Of a stretch of DNA of 64,000 nucleotides, positions 48,181-59,770 are shown one piece after another; position 1 is the stretch's first letter, and each line of letters begins with the position of its first letter. Location of the stretch: the NCBI RefSeq assembly GCF_910596095.1, contig NC_056538.1, positions 33,351,922 through 33,415,921 on the forward strand. The letters run 5' to 3'. Origin of the DNA: Thunnus maccoyii. Taxonomy: Eukaryota > Chordata > Actinopteri > Scombriformes > Scombridae. The translations under genes were made by a program, and so were the position numbers. The notes under the pieces were generated by a model that was not told the origin of the DNA, made no database searches, and saw only the letters and a list, made by a program, of their open reading frames with translations.

Positions 48181-48677
48181 TAAGGGTGTGCCCGAATACA
48201 AATACATTATTCGGCAAATAGTGGGTTTTATACGAATATTTGTTTCATACAAATATTTAAATAATTATTTGTTGGGGGTGTTCCCCAGAGATAAAGCTGA
48301 GCTACTGACACAAGCAAAATGCTCTTAAAGACTCTCCATGAACTGTTGTTCCCCTTCTCCTTTCCACAAAGTTAGGTTGTAAAAAATAGGCAATAAATGA
48401 AAAGTGCAAAGCAATAATTGCCCTTGAAGTTCTTCCTTACATGTTACACGCTGTGCTGTCTCTGTGTTATGGGTGTATAAATAGATAGGTCTGTCTGCAA
48501 TGAGGCAATGAGTAAAGTTTTAGCTCAGTAATCATAATAATTTTCTAACATTAAAAGTGTAATAAAACAAAAACAGGATTTTTAAGCCTCTTTCCACTTT
48601 TATTCGAATACAAATAATTTTGCTGCCTCAACAAATACAGATACAAATACAAATACTGGGATCTCTGCACATCCCTT
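48181..48677. mobile_element. Non-autonomous hAT-type element, copy 2
   Basis: Closely matches copy 1 in the same orientation (for example GTTGGGGGTGTTCCCCAGAG). Flanked by TTGGGCAT / TTGAGTAT, a 6-of-8 match interpreted as a decayed target duplication. Smaller internal differences from copy 1 suggest an older or independent insertion. Confidence 0.8.
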
Positions 48678-49095
48678 TTGAGTATCAGGGTCGTTTCATG
48701 GAAATGTGACGTATGGAATCTCCTACTTGAAATGACAGAGGACAGAATAAATAAGAAGGTGTTTATGTGGAGTAAATCACACAGTTCTCCATGGACAAAA
48801 GAGCTTTATTCAATCTTTGCTATACTGTTTGTTAATGTTAACTCTATTGAAAGCTTTTATACATGTTGTATTCACATCTTTCTTATCTAGAGGAGAGCTG
48901 GTGTTCCTCCTCTGGCTGTTGAGGTCAAGAGATTGGAAAATATTCAGGAGGAAAACGGATCATAAAAAATTTGAGTAATTTAGGAAAAGTGGAAACTTGA
49001 GTCTTGTTTTCTTTTGTACTGTATAAACTGTTGTGATTTAACAGAGTTAATTATCCATTAAATTGTGTTTATAAGCCTGGAAAAGAAGGAAAGAT

Positions 49096-49590
49096 TGACG
49101 ACAGCTTTTTTAAGCGGGCCGAATGGCTGAAACAAGCCACCTAGCGGCTGGCGGACCTGTCACTCAAAGCAGCCATGTCCTTCATTATGCAGAACTTTAC
49201 GGCTTAATAAAATTTAAACAGATGAGGTATAAAAAAATTCACCTCCCGTACAGTTGTCATGAAAGAGGAAATTAGCTACAGAGACCAAAACCGTTGTTTG
49301 TACCAGGCTGTAAACATGTTTATTTCTGCTGTAAAGTTGGACATTTTAACATGGGGGTCTATGGGGATTGACTCGATTTTGGAGCCTCAAGTGGTCATTC
49401 AAGGAACTGCAGTTTTTGGCTTCATTTTACAGCCCCGGAGGTTGCTGCTTGGTTAACACATGTAACAGACATCATTTGGATCATCATAGATAGTAGAGCA
49501 TAGCCTGTTTAGTTGGTCATCTATAGGATGTGTAAAGCTGCAGAATGCACACTGTGTACAATGATGGTAATGACACATTTTAACATTGCT
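49096..49590 (+). repeat. Dispersed teleost repeat family 2, copy 1
   Basis: Contains GCCACCTAGCGGCTGGCGGA, CAAAGCAGCCATGTCCTTCA and GGGGGTCTATGGGGATTGAC, then a 3' block with ACAGACATCATTTGGATCAT. All recur in the copy at 49,600-50,010 and/or the inverted copy at 56,770-57,418. Non-coding; the apparent frames follow the repeat. Confidence 0.85.
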
Positions 49591-49599
49591 TGAATGGCC

Positions 49600-50010
49600 A
49601 GGGAGGACGTCCAGTTATGCTGCCTAACTCCCAGCCAATCCAAACTGGGCAAAGAGGCGGGCCGAACGGCTGAAACAAGCCACCTAGGGGCTGGCGGACC
49701 TGTCACTCAAAGCAGCCATGTCCTTCATTATGCAGAACTTTACGGCTTAATCAAATTTAAACAGATGAGGTATAAAAAAATTCACCCCCGTACAGTTGTC
49801 ATGAAAGAGGAAATTAGCTACAGAGACCAAAACCGTTGTTTGTACCAGGCTGTAAACATGCTTATTTCTGCTGTAAAGTTGGGCATTTTAACATGGGGGT
49901 CTATGGGGATTGACTCGCTTTTGGAGCCTCAAGTGGCCATTCAAGGAACTGCAGTTTTTGGCACTTCAGCATTGGCTTCGTTTTACAGCCCCGGAGGTCG
50001 CCGCTTAGTT
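49600..50010 (+). repeat. Dispersed teleost repeat family 2, copy 2
   Basis: Directly repeated about 500 bp after copy 1. Keeps extra sequence at its right (GGCACTTCAGCATTGGCTTC) but lacks the 3' block of copy 1. A 171-codon open frame through it is a by-product of the repeat. Confidence 0.85.
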
Positions 50011-50920
50011 ATGACTCCCAGAAGGACTTTTGATTCTTCTTCACCTCACCTTCAACTCTCTGCACCGAGAATATTTCATTCTTCATCTCCCTCTGTGATG
50101 TTCATCTGACTGAACTGACATTTAAATCCTCAGGATGTTGTTCTTTCATACTGTGGCTGTAATGAACACTGCAGCCTGTAGGGGGCGCTAACAGGACTGG
50201 AGTCTTGTTTTTTTGTAAAAAAAATCTTTAGTTCATGCACACGTTCACACACACACTGAGATATTTTGGGCTGTTTTGGGGACATTAACTGCTGTGTTAA
50301 ATCGAGCCGTCTTAGCGCGGAGCTCTAATATGGAAGTAATGAAAAGTTGTGTGGTCAGATTTTAGATTTAGAGGCGTTAAGTTTGCTGGATTCCTGTTGG
50401 GATTAAACCAGATTAGTTTGTGGTGTGGCGGGAACCTGCTGAGGAGAGAACAACTTCAACCTGCTGCTGTTTGACCGAGAAGGAAAATGTTCAGATTGGA
50501 AGGTGGAAGGTTCAGTCGGTGCCTTCAGAACATCTAAACAGGTCACACGGTTACTGATGGAAGCTCATTTCTTATTGTAGACATCCTGAATAAAAGATGA
50601 ACACTTTGAGCACTTACAGCCTTTTCATCCCTGATGGCTCACTGCAGCGCTACAGTTTATCATCCTGAAACCTGGATCTGTTTGAGCCGTAGGTTCGTCT
50701 TCTTCTTATGAGTTGATGATGAGTTTTCATGTTGATCTGAACTCAGAGGTACTAACATTTTCTAAACAGTTCCTCCCACTTCACAACTCTATTCACTAAC
50801 AAAGACCACGCCGTTTGAACGGTATAAAAGTAGATTTATTTGGATTGTCGAGAGGGTTCAGGATTGATGAGGAGAGTGTACGGTGGGCTGGATGCGAGTC
50901 GAGGAGGGGGAAGAAGGGGG
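50011..50920. other. Intergenic, no gene seen
   Basis: No recognisable coding or repeat structure. Confidence 0.45.
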
Positions 50921-51603
50921 TCGATTCCTTTTTTTGTTCCCCAACAAAAATCCAGAAAACCAAATTCAAAAGACCGCGCAATTTTGGTTTAGAAATCAAG
51001 TATTTTTGTCAGTTTTCTATGATAGCGGATGCGGCTACATTAGCCTACCCATGATCCTCAGCGACCGTTGCTATGGTGAAGACGCCAGTGACAGCCGCGC
51101 GTGTGTGTCAACGGGATGAAGACGGGGTTATAAAACTGAACTTTACATTTCACATCCCTCATTTAAACCCTACACTTTCACTTTCATAATGTTCATCAAA
51201 CTGGACTTTAGATTGTGTATTTTATTCAACCTCCACTGTTACATCATGTAATTATTTATTAATTATTTATGTTTAATTTATTCTCTTGTCACCTTTCTTA
51301 TATTTCATACACTTTGTTTCTTTGTCCATAGCACACATTACAGTTCAATGTTCAGTAAAGTACGTTGATCCCGATCATAACCAATAATCTGCAGTACTAC
51401 ATAATGTTATACTGACTATATGTTAAGGCTGTCGCTGGTGTCTTCACCATAGCAACGGTCGCTGAGGATCATGGGTACGCTAATGTAGCCGCTTCCGTTA
51501 TCGTACAAAACTGACAATAATACCTGATCTCTAAACCAAAATTGCATTTGGTCATTTGAATTTGGTTTTCTGGATTTTTGTTGGGAAACTAAAAAGGAAT
51601 AGA
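50921..51603. repeat. Large inverted repeat with about 175-bp arms
   Basis: 50,921-51,096 and 51,427-51,603 are reverse complements at high identity (shared landmarks CCAGAAAACCAAATTCAAA, ATGATCCTCAGCGACCGTTG, GGTGAAGAC), around a 330-bp spacer. It could be a DNA element with long terminal inverted repeats or a fold-back duplication. Apparent frames here are carried by the arms. Confidence 0.85.
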
Positions 51604-52240
51604 TCACATGACCTCTGTTTTTGGTTTCAAATGCAAAAACGAATTGGCTTGATGTCCGCAGACCTGCTCGATATTCAATCCAAAAAGGAATAACAATAAA
51701 ACGAATCGGCAAAAACCAAAAACAGGCCGGGTTTGATTCTGACACCAAAAACATGTTTTTATTTTTTGTTTTGAAACAAATAACAGATTTACCGTTTTTA
51801 GATTTGTGAATTACAAATGAATTACGAATTATCCGATGATACCTGGACCCAAATAAAACACAGGTGAGACACATAAAATAATCAAACACAGGAAGTAAAG
51901 TGACACAAGGAGGAAATATTTCAAAATAAAACAGGAACTAAAGTAAACAAACAGGTGACACAAAAAACACAGGAGGAACACACAAGGGGAACAGAGGAAA
52001 CCAAAACCAGGAAACACAAATGCAACACAAATGAAAGAGCCCCTCAAAAAGTCCAACTAAAAACCGAAAAAGTCCCGGTAGGACGTGACAGTTTGCTGAT
52101 AATCAGGGAATCTTTAAACTGTGTGATATTTGAATGGAGTTTGGTTTTCTGGTGTTTTGGGGTGAAAAAGACACACAATGATCCTCACATTACAACTATG
52201 CAGGACAATTCAAACCTCTGAGACTTAATTATAATATACA
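51604..52240. other. Intergenic, no supported gene
   Basis: A-rich sequence; no recognised family. Confidence 0.45.
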
Positions 52241-52260
52241 GGTTTAACCCCCCCCCCCCC

Positions 52261-52331
<71 letters not shown>
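52241..52331. repeat. Poly(C) followed by long (AC)n
   Basis: A run of about twelve C is followed by about 68 bp of uninterrupted CA, the second longest CA tract in the window. Confidence 0.97.
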
Positions 52332-52333
<2 letters not shown>

Positions 52334-52455
52334 GGGAGGAAATATCAAATCTCTCTTTTTCTTTACACCTCAATAACCCGGGGGAACGCTTTGTCCAAAC
52401 ACAACAAAACACATTTACAACGCTTCATTGATGGCACACGCTCACCCTCCCACAC

Positions 52456-52478
52456 CCACACACACACACACACACACT
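52456..52478. repeat. (AC)n microsatellite
   Basis: About 23 bp. Confidence 0.9.
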
Positions 52479-53410
52479 GACCTCTCTGAGTTTCTTGAGA
52501 CCTTTGCAGACAGCCAATGAGAAGGCAGGTAGCCGGTGATGTCACCAGGTGAGTGTCAGTGTGTATTGTTGAGGGAACAGAGGGAGGCACGCTGCCGGGA
52601 CGACACCCGACTCCTCTCTACTGTTGGACGTGTTCGTAACGTGTCATTAGCCGTCACTCATTCTGAAAATAATCTCATTACTTTGCTGGCAGCGGTTTAA
52701 TGTTGTCACCAAATGTAACAATACAGTTTTTTGTATTGTAGTGAACTTGAAACTCAGATGAAAGTGGAATAAAGTTTAAAGTTTGCACTCGTTGCTACCA
52801 GCCGTCTGATAAAAGCACCTGAACACAACACAAAGTTAGAAACTATCTGCTAAAACTGTGAATTATTAATATATGCATTAATTTAAAGGCATAAATATTC
52901 TTTTAATGTACCTTCAATGAAAAAGGCACCAAAATGAGTTGAGATAAAGTCACTTAACATGTAAATCAACTGTATTATAGTTTTATTTCTCATATTTTTC
53001 TGCTGTATTTATGTGCATGAACAGTGAAACTGTCTTTAACTGTTCTATAGAAGTATCTTAAGTGATTGTCACTAAAGATTTGTACATTTTTATTGACATG
53101 TGTGTCATATTTCTTGTATTTTGGGTTTCTGGCTGCTTTATACTTTGTTAAAATGACAAAATGAAGAGTTATCGCTGAGTTTGAGCTGAATAAATGACAC
53201 CGTGCATGTGGGGAGGAGACTGAGGAGTTTAAAATGTTTTAACCAAAATGAAGCTGGACTCCAGAGGGTTAACCCCTGCTCTGCTGTAGCTTTAAACCTC
53301 GATAACCCTGATGAAATATGAGAATATATTTCATGTCTGTCTGCTTGAATATGAACCAGCTGCCAGTCTGAACTGGGAGCAGTGGGCGAGCGAGGTTAGA
53401 GGCCTTGGAG
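52479..53410. other. Intergenic, possible conserved non-coding sequence
   Basis: 52,600-52,700 has a less AT-biased, non-repetitive composition that could be a conserved non-coding element; conservation cannot be judged here. Confidence 0.3.
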
Positions 53411-53414
53411 GTGT

Positions 53415-53435
53415 TTCTCTCTCTCTCTCTCTCCC
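53415..53435. repeat. (CT)n microsatellite
   Basis: About ten CT units beside non-repetitive sequence (53,440-53,525) that also has the look of a non-coding conserved block. Confidence 0.85.
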
Positions 53436-53529
53436 GGGGCTTTAATTGGCCCTGAGCTCTCAGCAGGTCGCCATTGTGGACGTAAAAGAAGCTTAGCAGC
53501 ACGAGGCCCGGCGGCTAACGGCTAGCTAC

Positions 53530-53545
53530 GCATACACACACGCGC

Positions 53546-53583
<38 letters not shown>

Positions 53584-53703
53584 ACAACACTGATGGTTAG
53601 AGCAGGTACACTGATCATAGATGCATGATTTTGTGAGTGTGTGTGTGTGTGTTAGGGGGGTATTACCTGTGTGTCCATGTTTGTGTTTTGAGGTGGGTAG
53701 TTA

Positions 53704-53750
<47 letters not shown>

Positions 53751-53840
53751 GACCTCCTGTGCAGAAGTCAGCCGTTCCAGCTTGTTGTCTTCAGTTCATC
53801 TCCACGGGGGACAAACACACTCAAGATTAACCAGGCAGGT

Positions 53841-53876
<36 letters not shown>
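53530..53876. repeat. Cluster of (AC)n and (GT)n microsatellites
   Basis: AC runs at about 53,533-53,581 and 53,843-53,875 flank GT runs at about 53,634-53,652 and 53,705-53,748. Confidence 0.93.
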
Positions 53877-53878
<2 letters not shown>

Positions 53879-54819
53879 GTATGTATTACATATTCAGTAT
53901 GATCTGTTATGTGTGAGTGTGTTTTGTTCTGAGAAACAAACACAAACATCTTTAAATGAACTTAATCGGAGACAAAACTGGAATATTTATTGTAAACGGA
54001 CTTTTCAAGAGACTTTAACAGAATTAAAAAACTATGAGATCAATTTAGGAAAAAAAGTTTTTTGTTGTTAATGTCTGAAAAGAACTAGCAGCTCATTTTA
54101 CACACAAACACAACGACTCATGTATCAATCAGACACACTGAGATAAAAACACAACAACAGGCAGCAAATGAGGATCTTTATTACATCACTGTTTTATTGT
54201 GTTTATGTAGTTTTAATGGTTGATAGTGTATAAATGTGTATATAGTGTAAATACAGTCAGATGTGTAGCTCTCTATAGAACGTACTACAGTGTATCTACA
54301 GGAAATGAGTCAGAGAAATGCAGCAGGAAGCTTTCATCTTGTTTTTTTGGTTGAATAAAGATGTATTTCAGTGCGGTTATGATCCGTATGAATACATGTT
54401 AGTGTTTGAAGATGAACTGAAGAGTTTTAGAAGTGAGGATGTAAACATGTCAAATGTTTTGTTGCTTGTTTGTGTTTGAAGAGTATTGAGGACATGTGAA
54501 GGCTGTAGTCACTGAATGCTTTCTGTGTGAAAACTATGCAAATGTGTCACAGTTTGATCCATACCTGTCGACTGTGTGAAGAGTTTTAACATGTGGACTC
54601 GGTATTGATCCCTGCAGGTAAGATATTCTCGCATAAAACAGGTTTTGTTCTCCTTATAGATACATTACAGGTCTTATAGATGATCATATGGTGGTTTATG
54701 GTCACTGGTTGCTGCATGAGGGTTTATATGAGTTATAATGTGGTTTTTACCTGATAGAGATTTGTAGATACTCAGGTTTGTACTGTTTAAGAGTGTAAAA
54801 TACTTTGTTATACGTTATT
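53877..54819. other. Intergenic, no gene seen
   Basis: AT-rich; no coding or repeat structure recognised. Confidence 0.45.
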
Positions 54820-54821
54820 AT

Positions 54822-54858
<37 letters not shown>

Positions 54859-56192
54859 CATGTGTTGGTATCTCAGGGAAAGCTCTAGAATGGTTTATGT
54901 CATATTTGTCAAATAGAAGTTTTTCTGTCTCTATGGGTAACTATGTGTCCTCATCCACTCTGCTGCTATATGGGGTACCCCAGGGATCAATACTTGGTCC
55001 AATTCTTTTCTCTTCGTATATGCTGCCCTTGGGCCAGATAATCAGTCGCTTTGGTTGTATATCTTATCATTGCTATGCAGATGACACTCAGCTATATTTT
55101 TCTGTGAAACCAGATGATTTTAGCAACCTAAACACTCTCCACAGCTGTTTAGCTGCGATAAAAGACTGGATGTCAACTTTCTTCAGTTAAATTCTGACAA
55201 AACTGAGCTTCTCATCCCCTATGTCAAAACTAACGCCAGGAATCTTGGTGTCATATTTGACCCTAAATTGAAATTTGAACACCGTGTCAATAAAATGGTT
55301 CAATCCTGCTTTTTTCAACTTAGGAACATTGCAAAAATCAGACCATTACTGTCAGCCTCTGACCTAGAGCACATAATTCATGCCTTCATTTTTTCCCGTC
55401 TCGATTGCTGTAACTCCCTTTTCACTTGCCTTAGCCGAGCTGACCTGTCACGTCTTCAGCTTGTACAAAATGCAGCAGCTAGGCTATTAACCAGGACTGG
55501 TGGCCGCAGATCCCACATCACTCCTGTTTTAGCCTCACTGCATCGGCTGCCAGTGAAGTTCAGGATTGATTTCAAGATTCTCTTAATAACTTATAAGGCC
55601 TTACACGGTTTAGCTCCTGCATATATATCCCAGCTACTAAGCCCGTATACTACCATGCGGTCAGGTCTTCCAACCAAAACCTGTTGGCCGTACCACGTGC
55701 CAAACTAAAAACCAAAGGCGACTGTGCTTTTGTTAACCCTAACCCCCTAACCCTAACCCTAACCCTAACCCCCTAACCCTAACCCCCTAACCCCCTAACC
55801 CCCTAACCCTCTAACCCTAACCCTAACCCTAACCCTAACCCTAACCCTAATCCTCTAACCCCCTGACCCTAACCCTCTAACCCCCACCCAGACTTTGGAA
55901 CAATCTCCCCACTTCCATCAGATCAGCTGAATCTGTTGACTGTTTCAAAAAACACCTAAAAACCTACTTTTTTAGAACGGCTTTCTCATAACATTTGATA
56001 AATTCAAGTGTGTGCTCTGGGTGATGACTGCACGCTCGCTGCGTTTGTATGTGTGAGATGTCTGTATGTGTTCTTGAATGTGTCTTTCATGGTTTTTGTG
56101 ACCTATTTTCTTTGTGTCCCAATGTCACCGTAAAGCACTTTGTAACCTGTGTTAAAAAGGTGCTATATAAATAAAGTTTTACTTACTTACTT
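54820..56192 (+). mobile_element. L2/CR1-type LINE, 5'-truncated
   Basis: Follows a (TA)n run. Encodes reverse-transcriptase blocks GISGKALEWFMSYLSNRSF, GVPQGSILGPILFSSYMLPL and YADD (codons 55,074-55,085). A frameshift near 55,185 is followed by NLGVIFDPKLKFEHRVNKM and RLDCCNSLFTCLSRADLSRL (to about 55,700). A telomere-like CCCTAA tract then interrupts, after which the C-terminal end resumes (LWNNLPTSIRSAESVDCFKK). The 3' end has CACTTTGTAA, GGTGCTATATAAATAAAG and a terminal (ACTT)n tail near 56,165-56,195. Endonuclease and ORF1 are absent, so it cannot move on its own. Confidence 0.85.
55733..55886 (+). repeat. Telomere-like CCCTAA / CCCCCTAA array inside the LINE
   Basis: About 150 bp of AACCCT units mixed with AACCCCCT and TCTAACCC variants, lying between LINE codons for KTKGDCAF and PRLWNNL. 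Confidence 0.92.
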
Positions 56193-56359
56193 ACTTATAT
56201 ATATAACATTTGTAAGGTTTTGTATGTCAGTTTTAGGATTTTTCCTGTTTCATCTTTCACCACTAAACACTGTAATTAATGTCTGACTGCAGTGACAGAT
56301 TGTTTAAAGAACAGTGATGTCAGGTTCAGATGAAGTGTAGCTGAGGTGGGAGTAGCTGT

Positions 56360-56393
<34 letters not shown>

Positions 56394-56769
56394 ACGTCCA
56401 GTAGCGAGCAGGCTGCCGGCAGCCAGGCAGCCGCCGCTGTTGTCCAACAAATCCTGCCGTCCGTCCTCTCTGTTATTAGGATCCCAGCAGGGAGGCGGAG
56501 TAAGAAGGAGGGCAGGCAGGCTTTAACATCTGTCCCACTGAACCTGAGTTAGACCACCAGGTAGCCCACCTGTAGTCCTCATACTGCCCCACTGAGGAGT
56601 AATTAGCTGCTAACTGCTGCCAGGACCGGAGGCAGTTTGTTTAAATATCTGTCACCTTTAACAACCTTAAACCAGCTTTAACCCGGAAAAAAACTGAGAT
56701 GTTGAAAGACTGTTGAACGTTCCTTCAAGTTGTCCTGTAATGGTTCAAAAATAGTTCCAAAATGAAAGT
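56193..56769. other. Intergenic with (TG)n
   Basis: TG microsatellite at about 56,361-56,392; GC-richer stretch at 56,400-56,530. No gene recognised. Confidence 0.5.
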
Positions 56770-57418
56770 TGTGGTAGTAGTGGTAACTGTTAAAATGTGT
56801 CATTACCATCATTGTACACAGTGTGCATTCTGCAGCTTTACACATCCTATAGATTACCAACTAAACAGGCTATGCTCTACTATCTATGATGATCCAAATG
56901 ATGTCTGTTACATGTGTTAATCAAGCGGCAACCTCCGGGGCTGTAAAATGAAGCCAAAAACTGCAGTTCCTTGAACGACCACTTGAGGCTCCAACAGTGA
57001 GTCAATCCCCATAGACCCCCATGTTAAAATGCTCAACTTTACAGCAGAAATAAACATGTTTACAGCCTGGTACAAAAAACGGTTTTGGTCTCTGTAGCTA
57101 ATGTCCTCTTTCATGACAACTGTACGGGGGGTGAATTTTTTTATACCTCACCCGTTTAAATGTTATTAAGCCGTAAAGTTCTGCATAATGAAGGACATGG
57201 CTGCTTTGAGTGACAGGTCCGCCAGCCGCTAGGTGGCTTGTTCCAGCCGTTCGGCCCGCCTCTTTGCCCATTTTTGATTGGCTGGGAGTTAGACAGAGTC
57301 ACGCACTGCCAAGATGGTGACGGCCGGAGCGGCTCGCTTTGAGCTTCAAAACCGCTCTTCAGAAACCAACGAGTGACGTCACGGTAACTACGTCCATGTT
57401 TTTATACAGTCTATGGTG
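56770..57418 (-). repeat. Dispersed teleost repeat family 2, copy 3 (inverted, longest)
   Basis: Reverse complement of copies 1 and 2, and extends further at the head (57,300-57,418) with AAGATGGTGACGGCCGGAGC, GTGACGTCACGG and TATACAGTCTATGG. This copy shows the most complete structure. Confidence 0.85.
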
Positions 57419-57929
57419 TTAATGTGTCACTTTCAAGATAATCCTGATAATAATGATATACAACCAAACACACAGCAAACACATTAACTATCTTAGTTAA
57501 TACAAGACATGTAATCTTTATAATCAATACTGGCGTACAACAATATTTTCTAGGATAAACAAAACAAAAAAAGATGATCATCAAGAGTTTGGCTTCTTGT
57601 AGATAATCTAACAATTAGACATTTTTCACAGTTTCCATTGAGATCTGCAGTAAGTTAATGCTAACTCAGAGCTTCAGAGAATTCTGTCAGTTGCTTAACG
57701 TAATGCATATTTCTACAACTCCACAGTCTGATCTGTCAGTGTGTAATGAACCTACAGAGACTCTGCAGCTTTATAGTGAGTTCCATCTCATTGTTTATCT
57801 GTCCGGCTGCAACTTTACTGTTTTGGTTCACTCTCAGCGCTCTTATAGCGTCGTTTTGGGTCGCAGAGGGCAGCTGTTTTCAGAGAAAAAGCTGTAAAAA
57901 GCCGCTGTACACTACCTGCTCAGCACCAA
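57419..57929. other. Intergenic, no gene seen
   Basis: No coding or repeat feature beyond the edge of the following repeat. Confidence 0.45.
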
Positions 57930-58135
57930 ACAGCAAACAGACACAGTTAGCTGTAGACTAGCTGGTGAACATAGTGGAGCATTTAGCAGCTAAAGAGCCA
58001 GATATTTCCCTCAGGAGTTAGTAGAGAGTTAAAAACAGAGCTAAAAGAGAGAGAATATTGGACTTATATTCACCAGGTGGACAGAAACACGACTCTAAAT
58101 GAATGATAATGTTGCTCCGTAACTGCTAGATGTGG
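57930..58135 (-). repeat. Dispersed teleost repeat, copy 2 (inverted)
   Basis: Reverse complement of 5108-5330. Confidence 0.7.
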
Positions 58136-58954
58136 AAATAAGCAACTGTTTGAGACAAAAAGAACCTAAACCAATCAGATTATGTTTCAGGAAAATGTTA
58201 ATTAATATATACGTGACTCTGACAACATATTTATGATGATCTTGCAATACAGCATCCACTTGTAGCATCTAAAGCATCATGAAACTGTTGACAAAGTTCA
58301 GTTTAGACTCTCAGCTCTTCAGTAAAAACGCAGGTCAGGATGTCGTTTCACTAAATGACACCAGCTGGCCGCTGAACTTCAGGTCACAGACGGTCAGTAA
58401 TCCTCCAACCTGCTGCCTACCGGTCGGGTTTTGGCCGACTACGGCAACCCGGAGGCTCCGTCTAATTGGCAGAGGGTTAAAATGAGAGCTCAGCATGTTG
58501 CCCGGCAACAACAGAGACACATCAAAGAGGAGCTGAGAGGACGACCTGCTGACCGACACGCCCATACACACCCCCTGTCTGCCAAACACACACGCCAACA
58601 TGTCGCTGTGACGGACTATAAAAGAATAAATACACCTTTAAAGGTTTTATAACTGACATTTATATAGAGGCTGTTTAGTTTAAGATAAATCTGAGAGGTC
58701 ATGAGATGATTAACAAGTTATAAAAGAGGAATTAAATGTGTTTTTTTGATCCATAAAAATATTTTTTTAAGACAATAATCTTTGCTTTTTCCTTGTGAAT
58801 TACTGGATGTTGTTAAACTCTTTAGTCTGACAACCTCTTAAATGTTCACAGCTCATAAAAATATGTAACTGCTGATTAATGTTGAAGTTTGAGAATACAA
58901 GCACACAATACGGCTGATGTTCACCCAGCTCTCTCCTAAAAGTTACACTTATAC
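58136..58954. other. Intergenic, non-repetitive block
   Basis: 58,330-58,620 is GC-richer and open in several frames, but there are no splice pairs and no recognised domain. Confidence 0.35.
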
Positions 58955-59770
58955 ATAATAATAATAATAATAAACTTTATTTATATAGCACCTTTCATAC
59001 AAAATGCAGCTCAAAGTTCTTCACATTAAAAAGATAAATAAATAAATAATTGAGAACATTAACAGGAAGAATAAAAGGAGGCAAACAAGAAAAATGAGAG
59101 CTACATTAAAACAGAGGAGTAAAAGACTTAATAATTCATGAATAAGAATATAAATGTATATGATATGGTGTAAAAGTCATATTATAGAAAGGTGTCGTTT
59201 AAAGACTGCTTCTCTAACGTCTTTCGGTAAGGCGTTCCAGAGTTTTGGAGCATAATTGAAAAAAGCTGCATCTCCAGTTTTCTTGAGAGAAAGAATGTGG
59301 ATGTCAAGCAGTCCTGCAGAGGATGATCTCAGGGTTCATGAGGGAGCGTAAGGTATCAGGGAGTCTGTGATGTAGCTCGGCCCTGATCCATTGAGGGCTT
59401 TATAACAGGGGACCCGGTGTAGGCTAGCCAAGACTGGACTGATGTGTTCTTCTATGTTTTGTTTTTGTTAACAGTCTGGCCGCAGAGTTTTGAATGAGTT
59501 GTAATCTTTCAATCGACCTTTTGGGAAGACCCGTAAAAAAGTGCATTACAATAGTCTAATCTGCTTGAAATAAAAGCATGAATTAGTTTTTCAGCATCTT
59601 GTTGAACTTTGGCAACATTTCTGAGATGAAAGATGCTGTTTTAGTCTCTTTGTTTATATGAGACTTAAAGTTCAAGTCAGAATCTAAAATGACTCCTTGG
59701 CTTGTTACCTCTGATTTGATGAAGGGAGTCAGGTTGCCAAGTCTTTTAAGGATCTCATCTCTTTTTAATA
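58955..59770 (-). mobile_element. L2/CR1-type LINE fossil
   Basis: On the minus strand, (TAA)n and a TATATAAATAAAG tail lie at the 3' end (58,955-58,995). Upstream are degraded codons for GVILDSDLNFKSHIN (about 59,670-59,720), LDYCNALF-type and ERLQLIQNSAARLLT-type sequence (59,450-59,580). Several frameshifts and deletions. Confidence 0.75.

Noticed and set aside
49594-50109. 171-codon open frame
   Set aside because: Runs through a dispersed repeat present three times in the window and has no transposase or host domain.
51416-51889. 157-codon minus-strand frame
   Set aside because: Lies across an arm of the large inverted repeat; no protein-family feature.
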